A DNA stretch of 64,000 bases, taken from NCBI GenBank assembly GCA_964414585.1, contig CAYPXR010000047.1, forward strand, positions 36,744 to 100,743, written 5' to 3'. The position numbers were made by a program, and so were the translations under genes. This DNA is from DATEMU01 sp964414585. Its GTDB lineage: Bacteria > Planctomycetota > Phycisphaerae > UBA1845 > UTPLA1. Below the pieces are notes generated by a model that worked only from the letters and a program-made list of their open reading frames with translations, had not been told where the DNA came from and made no database searches. Below are positions 59,722-64,000 of the stretch, piece by piece (position 1 is the first letter of the stretch; the number at the start of each line of letters is the position of its first letter).

Positions 59722-60756
59722 ATGCCGCTTCGCTACACTGGCGTCGTGAGTGAATCAGGGAAAAAGTACGACCTCGCGGGGATCGGATTTATCGTGGGCA
59801 CGCTCATTGGATGGGCGAGCATCCTGCTTTTTCTCAAGCATCTCGTGCCCTATCTCGACGCCTGGACGACCAACGGCTGGCGGTATGGGATTTCGGCCCT
59901 GTTGTGGCTGCCGCTGCTTTTGAACGGAGCGCGAAAAGGGGTTTTGCCCAAGGGCATCTGGCAGCGGGCCATTCCGGCGTCGCTGTTCAATTGCGCCGGG
60001 CAGATTCTTTATGCCAGAATGCCTTATTACATCGGCCCGGGCCTTGGAGGATTTCTGATTCGCGTGGCGCTCATCTCCTCGACCATCGGGGCCTTTGTCT
60101 TGTTTGCCGATGAGCGCGTGTTATTGAAGAGCCGGTTGTTTTGGGCAGGGATGGCGGCGGTCGTCGCCGGGTCTGTCGGTACGGTGTTCCTCGGCCATGC
60201 GCCCATCGGAAATGCGACGGCGACGGGGATCGTTCTTGGAGCGACGTCGGGGGCGTTTTTCGGCCTTTACGGCGTGTGCGTTCGGTACTTCATGCGCGGC
60301 ATCCCGTCGATGACCTCATTTTCGGTGATTTCCCTTTACACCGCGTCGGTTCTGGTGGCCATCATGCTGATCGTGGGCAAGGATCACGGCGGACAGGTCT
60401 TTGAGTTGAGCGCCTTCAACTGGTTTATTCTCGTCGCCTCGGCCTTGATCGGGATCGCGATTTGTCATGTGTCGTATTACGCGGCGATCGCGCGGCTGGG
60501 CGTCGCGGTCAGCACGGCGATCGTGCAGCTTGCGCCGTTTCTTTGTGCGATCGGCGCTTATGTTTGGTTCAATGAGGTACTGTCCGGGTTACAATGGGCC
60601 AGCGGGTTTGTCATGATGGTTGGCGCGATGATGCTTCTGACGGCGGAGCAGCAGCGGCCGAGGATCGAGAAGTTGGGAGGGGGATTCCCCATTCTCGATG
60701 CCGGTCAATTGAGTGAGGCGGTGGCCGCAGCGCCGGCCGAGCCGGTCAAAATATGA
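59722..60756 (+). CDS. EamA/DMT-family transporter
   Basis: This 344-aa protein has ten transmembrane helices in two EamA repeats (LIGWASILLFLKHLVPY ... WTTNGWRYGISALLWLPLL; later LGVAVSTAIVQLAPFLCAIG and LSGLQWASGFVMMVGAMMLL), the pattern of drug/metabolite exporters. Substrate unknown. ATG 59722 is used; GTG 59746 is an alternative that removes eight residues with no hydrophobic loss. It heads a short run of same-strand genes with arsC and the sirtuin gene and is followed by a ribosome site within 12 bases. Confidence 0.85.
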   Translation: MPLRYTGVVSESGKKYDLAGIGFIVGTLIGWASILLFLKHLVPYLDAWTTNGWRYGISALLWLPLLLNGARKGVLPKGIWQRAIPASLFNCAGQILYARMPYYIGPGLGGFLIRVALISSTIGAFVLFADERVLLKSRLFWAGMAAVVAGSVGTVFLGHAPIGNATATGIVLGATSGAFFGLYGVCVRYFMRGIPSMTSFSVISLYTASVLVAIMLIVGKDHGGQVFELSAFNWFILVASALIGIAICHVSYYAAIARLGVAVSTAIVQLAPFLCAIGAYVWFNEVLSGLQWASGFVMMVGAMMLLTAEQQRPRIEKLGGGFPILDAGQLSEAVAAAPAEPVKI

Positions 60757-60768
60757 AGGAAACCAGAC

Positions 60769-61191
60769 GTGTCGAAACCAAGTATCCTCTTTGTTTGTAC
60801 GGCCAATTCCTGTCGGTCGCAAATCGCCGAGGGGATGATGCGGCATTTGGGCGGGCATCTCTTTGATGTTTTTTCGGCAGGCACGCATCCGTCGGGGCAC
60901 GTTCATCCGCTCGCGGAAGCGGCGCTGGCGGAGGCGGGAGTCGGCGTGGATGACCTTCGATCGAAGAGCCTCGATGAATTCGCCGGTCGCACGTTCGACT
61001 ATGTCGTCACGGTGTGCAGCGACGCGGAAAAGGAGTGCCCGGCGATTCAGGGTAAGACGGCGACGTTTCGCTGGCCGGTGGAGGATCCGGTGCGTTGGGC
61101 CGATCAAGGACAGGCGGGGCGGGTGAAGGGGCGGCATGTGCGCGAGATTTTGACGGATAAAATCCTGGCGTTGATCGAGGACGTGAAGTAA
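60769..61191 (+). CDS. arsC: Arsenate reductase, thioredoxin-coupled (LMW-PTP fold)
   Basis: The 140-aa protein has the phosphatase loop VCTANSCRSQIAEGM (C-x5-R) near residue 10 and the two further redox Cys in VVTVCSDAEKECP (about 82 and 89), with DPVRWAD providing the catalytic Asp. Three Cys and this spacing fit the thioredoxin-dependent ArsC family, which reduces arsenate to arsenite; some members are protein-tyrosine phosphatases. GTG start with AAGGAAA upstream. No arsR, arsB or acr3 lies nearby in the window, and the EamA-type gene before it is a weak candidate for an exporter. Confidence 0.92.
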   Translation: MSKPSILFVCTANSCRSQIAEGMMRHLGGHLFDVFSAGTHPSGHVHPLAEAALAEAGVGVDDLRSKSLDEFAGRTFDYVVTVCSDAEKECPAIQGKTATFRWPVEDPVRWADQGQAGRVKGRHVREILTDKILALIEDVK

Positions 61192-61201
61192 GGACGAGAT
61201 C

Positions 61202-61966
61202 GTGCGGGGCGATGATGCGATTGCGACGCTGGCGAACTGGCTTCAGGAGTCCAGGCAAGCGGTTGCTTTCACCGGGGCGGGCATCAGCACCGAGAGCGGG
61301 ATCGACGACTTTCGCAGTCCCGGCGGTCTGTGGACGCGTCATCAGCCGGTGATGTTCGACGATTTTGTCCGCGATTCCGAAGAACGAAAGCGATTCTGGC
61401 GGCAGCGGCGGGAGATGATGCCGACGCTGCTCGCGGCAAAGCCCAACGCCGGTCATGCGGCGCTGGCGACGCTGGAATCCGCGGGCCGTCTCCACGGGAT
61501 CATCACTCAGAACATCGACGAATTGCACCAACGGGCTGGAAGCCGAAATGTGCTGGAGCTGCATGGCACGGCGATGAAAGCTCACTGCCTTTCATGCGAC
61601 AAGCGGTGGAGCTGCGAGGAGATTCAGCGACGGCTCGACTCCGGCGAGGAGGAGTTGATCTGCGATGCCTGTGACGGTTATCTGAAATCGATGACGATTT
61701 CTTTCGGGCAAGCGATGCCGGCGGCGGTCATGATTGAGGCGTCGCAATGGGCGCGGGACTGCGATCTGTTTCTGGCGATCGGCTCAAGCCTCGTTGTCTA
61801 TCCGGCGGCGGGTTTCCCGGAGGCGGCGAAGCGGTGCGGGGCGAAGCTCGTCATCGTGAATCGGGAGCCCACGCCGCTGGACGAAATGGCCGATCTGGTC
61901 ATCCGCGCGCCGATCGGAGAAGCGATGGGGCAAGCCCTTCGACAAATCAAGCCCCTTCGGGAATAG
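61202..61966 (+). CDS. cobB: Sirtuin family NAD-dependent protein deacylase
   Basis: A 254-aa SIR2 protein: VAFTGAGISTESGIDDFRSP (NAD loop, residues about 22-41), ITQNIDELHQRAG, the catalytic His in VLELHGT, four zinc Cys in CLSCDKRW and CDACDGY, and FLAIGSSLVVYPAAGFP. It removes acyl groups from lysine using NAD. The GTG start follows AAGGA with about eight bases between. It lies ten bases after arsC, so they are likely co-transcribed. Confidence 0.94.
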   Translation: MRGDDAIATLANWLQESRQAVAFTGAGISTESGIDDFRSPGGLWTRHQPVMFDDFVRDSEERKRFWRQRREMMPTLLAAKPNAGHAALATLESAGRLHGIITQNIDELHQRAGSRNVLELHGTAMKAHCLSCDKRWSCEEIQRRLDSGEEELICDACDGYLKSMTISFGQAMPAAVMIEASQWARDCDLFLAIGSSLVVYPAAGFPEAAKRCGAKLVIVNREPTPLDEMADLVIRAPIGEAMGQALRQIKPLRE

Positions 61967-62064
61967 GTCGTAGGAAAAATATTCCGTCCCGGCCAAAACC
62001 GATCCTCGAAATTTGATATGATTGAGGGAACGAGCACTCTGTTGAGGGGATCCCGGAGGTTTTT

Positions 62065-64000
62065 ATGTGTAGGGAGCGTCCATTGAAGCGTATCGTCCTC
62101 GCGGCGTTTTTGGCTGTTGCGTACCTGTTCAGTGCCGCATCTCCTTCCGAAGCGGTCGATAAGGGCGCGGCTCCGACGTCCCCGCACCTTGAAAAAAGGC
62201 AGGATCCCTATCTGCCGCCGGCGCAACGGCCTCCGGGTTCCCGAACTTCGAGAAACGCCAATACCGGCATCGGCGTCCAAGTCAACGTCGATGGTTTGGG
62301 GCAGAATATCGTCGGTGACGCGGGGAATGAGACGACGCTGGCCATCGACCCGACCAACCCGATGCACATGGCGATCGGTTGGCGGCAGTTTGACACGATT
62401 GCCTCCAATTTTCGCCAGGGGGGCTACGCCTACAGCACCGATGGCGGAAACACGTGGACTTTCCCCGGTGTTCTCGAGCCTGGTGTTTTTCGAAGCGATC
62501 CGATTCTGGGCGCGGATTCCGCGGGGCGTTTTTTTTACTGTAGTTTGCGAGAGACTTTTTGCATGGATGTGTGGCAATCCGCCAACGCGGGACAGACGTG
62601 GCCGACCCAGGTCGCGGCGTTCGGGGGAGACAAGGCCTGGATGGACATCGATCGCACCGGCGGCATTGGCGACGGACACATTTACGCGGCGTGGCAATTC
62701 GCGGCAACCTGTTCGGGCGCCGGATTGTTCACTCGTTCGACGAACCACGGGGCCACCTGGATGACGCCCATCGCCATTACGAACAGCCCGAGATTTGGAA
62801 CCGTAGCGGTCGGACCGGATGGCGCGGTGTACGTTTGCGGCGCGACCTCGGGCTCCCTGGGCACGATGGTGGTATCGAAATCGACCAATGCGCAGAATTC
62901 GGCGATAACGCCGACCTGGGCGATGTCGGTCACGGGAAACTTTCTCGGCGGATCGCTCGTCGCAAGCGGCGGTCCAAATCCCGGCGGGCTTTCCGGACAG
63001 GTTTGGCTGGCCGTCAATCCCTCGAATGCGTCGCACGTGTATTTGCTGGCGTCGGTCGATCCACCGGGCAGCGATCCGCTCGACATTCGGTTCGCGCGAA
63101 GCATTGATGGAGGGCAGACCTGGAGCGCTTCGGTTCGGGTGAACGACGATTCGACGACCAACGGCGCCTGGCAATGGTTCGGCACCATGTCGGTGGCGCC
63201 CAACGGTCGCATCGACGTCGTGTGGAACGATACGCGGGACGATGCACAGAATTTGCTTTCGCGCACGTATTATTCTTTTTCGACGGACGAAGGAGTCACG
63301 TGGTCGGCCAGTTATCCGTTTACACCCACGTGGAATTCCCTGCTGGGCTTTCCCAGTCAAAACAAGATCGGCGATTACTACCACATGATCTCGGATAACG
63401 CGGGCGCGTCTTTGGCCTACGCCGCGACCTTTAACGGGGAACAAGACGTTTACTTTCGAAGGATCGAGCCGAACGACTGCAATTCCAACGGAGTGGGAGA
63501 TGACGTCGACATCGCCAACCTGACCAGCCAGGATTGCAATTCCAACGGCCTGCCGGACGAATGCGAGATGGATTGCAACAGTGACGGGATCGCCGACGTC
63601 TGCCAATTGGCGGGCAACGACTGCAACTCCAACGGCGTCCCGGATGACTGTGAACCCGGGCATGAGGATTGCGACTCCAACGGGACCTTCGATCAATGCG
63701 AAGGGTTCGTCGATTGCAACGGCAACGGGCATTCGGATCTTTGCGACATCGCGTCCATGGCGTCACTCGACTGCAACGGCGATGAGGTGCCGGACGAGTG
63801 TGAATTGCCTTCCGGCGTGCAGGCGGCGGACATCTGCGTGAATGCCCAATTCATCACGCCGGGGATGGTGTACTTTGGGCAGACGACACCTGCCACGACC
63901 ACGGACCCCGGCAGCGGTGCGAGTTGCGGCGCCTCCGGCCGCGATGTTTATTATCGATACCGACCCGTGGTCAGCGGGTTGTTGACCGTCAGCATGTGCG
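62065..64000 (+). CDS. Secreted BNR-type protein with Cys-bracketed DCNSNG repeats, 3' partial
   Basis: ATG 62065 follows GGAGG with a five-base spacer, and the frame is open to the window end (645 codons). A signal peptide (LKRIVLAAFLAVAYLFSAAS) comes first. Residues of about 60-470 contain sialidase-like Asp-box repeats (YSTDGGNTW, RSIDGGQTWS, STDEGVTWS) of a beta-propeller. From about residue 472 seven units of the type DCNSNGLPDECE follow, each pairing an Asn/Asp-rich calcium-type loop with Cys at both ends; two lack the second Cys. After these, a new segment (ADICVNAQFITPGMVYFGQT) begins. It is a surface or secreted protein; ligand unknown. Confidence 0.85.
   Translation, partial: MCRERPLKRIVLAAFLAVAYLFSAASPSEAVDKGAAPTSPHLEKRQDPYLPPAQRPPGSRTSRNANTGIGVQVNVDGLGQNIVGDAGNETTLAIDPTNPMHMAIGWRQFDTIASNFRQGGYAYSTDGGNTWTFPGVLEPGVFRSDPILGADSAGRFFYCSLRETFCMDVWQSANAGQTWPTQVAAFGGDKAWMDIDRTGGIGDGHIYAAWQFAATCSGAGLFTRSTNHGATWMTPIAITNSPRFGTVAVGPDGAVYVCGATSGSLGTMVVSKSTNAQNSAITPTWAMSVTGNFLGGSLVASGGPNPGGLSGQVWLAVNPSNASHVYLLASVDPPGSDPLDIRFARSIDGGQTWSASVRVNDDSTTNGAWQWFGTMSVAPNGRIDVVWNDTRDDAQNLLSRTYYSFSTDEGVTWSASYPFTPTWNSLLGFPSQNKIGDYYHMISDNAGASLAYAATFNGEQDVYFRRIEPNDCNSNGVGDDVDIANLTSQDCNSNGLPDECEMDCNSDGIADVCQLAGNDCNSNGVPDDCEPGHEDCDSNGTFDQCEGFVDCNGNGHSDLCDIASMASLDCNGDEVPDECELPSGVQAADICVNAQFITPGMVYFGQTTPATTTDPGSGASCGASGRDVYYRYRPVVSGLLTVSMC

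Noticed and set aside
61798..63732. 644-codon open frame on the minus strand
   Set aside because: It lies antisense to the sirtuin end and the secreted repeat protein, has no ribosome site, is low-complexity basic sequence, and the + strand frame has a signal peptide, Shine-Dalgarno and clear repeats.

Overview
The window is GC-rich, densely coded DNA from a Planctomycetota bacterium, probably of the Phycisphaerae type. The lineage call rests on protein style: two PEP-CTERM surface proteins, secreted proteins ending in dockerin-like Asp-rich tails, a Cys-bracketed DCNSNG repeat protein, a bacterial TMTC-like TPR membrane protein, a CpaE/PilZ/SseB group, and large extracellular beta-propeller and beta-helix proteins. 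No rRNA, tRNA, CRISPR array, transposase or integrase was recognised.

Region 1-24.5 kb (+ strand) is one long exopolysaccharide/O-antigen-type locus: a flippase (cut by the window edge), a propeller protein resembling lambda-carrageenases, a CapA-like phosphoesterase, an ATP-grasp ligase, three asparagine-synthetase-type amidotransferases, an O-antigen ligase/polymerase, two GT4 glycosyltransferases, two tandem methyltransferases, a two-domain oxidoreductase, a BNR-type propeller, a heparinase II/III-like lyase and a GNAT acetyltransferase, closed by an intrinsic terminator. Three amidotransferases plus a uronate-lyase-like enzyme suggest an amidated uronic-acid polymer (inference). The second amidotransferase appears to start at an ATT codon.

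Region 24.5-29.6 kb holds a TPR protein, a secreted purple-acid-phosphatase-like enzyme and a TMTC-like membrane protein. It lies between the intact 3' end of the GNAT gene and a decayed second copy of that 3' end. A Mu gp27-like orphan follows at 29.9-30.6 kb.

Region 30.8-62 kb is mostly housekeeping with frequent strand switches: uvrA, a metallophosphoesterase, an HTH-PTS IIA protein, RNase D, a YgfK-like iron-sulfur oxidoreductase, endonuclease III, a MoaD-MoaE fusion, an APH-fold kinase, MTA phosphorylase, PgpA, a GT39-like transferase with a structured leader, NadA, CpaE-like, PilZ, SseB-like, malate dehydrogenase, a SpoIIE phosphatase, a CBS protein, a CDF transporter, an EamA transporter, ArsC and a sirtuin. 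Secreted proteins (PEP-CTERM, beta-helix plus dockerin-like) are interspersed. A PIN-domain toxin-antitoxin-like pair sits between mdh and a second, decayed copy of the mdh 3' end.

The most unusual points are the ATT-started amidotransferase, the two accessory modules each flanked by a duplicated gene tail that differs mainly by synonymous changes, and the multi-hairpin leader of the GT39 gene. The window ends inside a secreted repeat protein.
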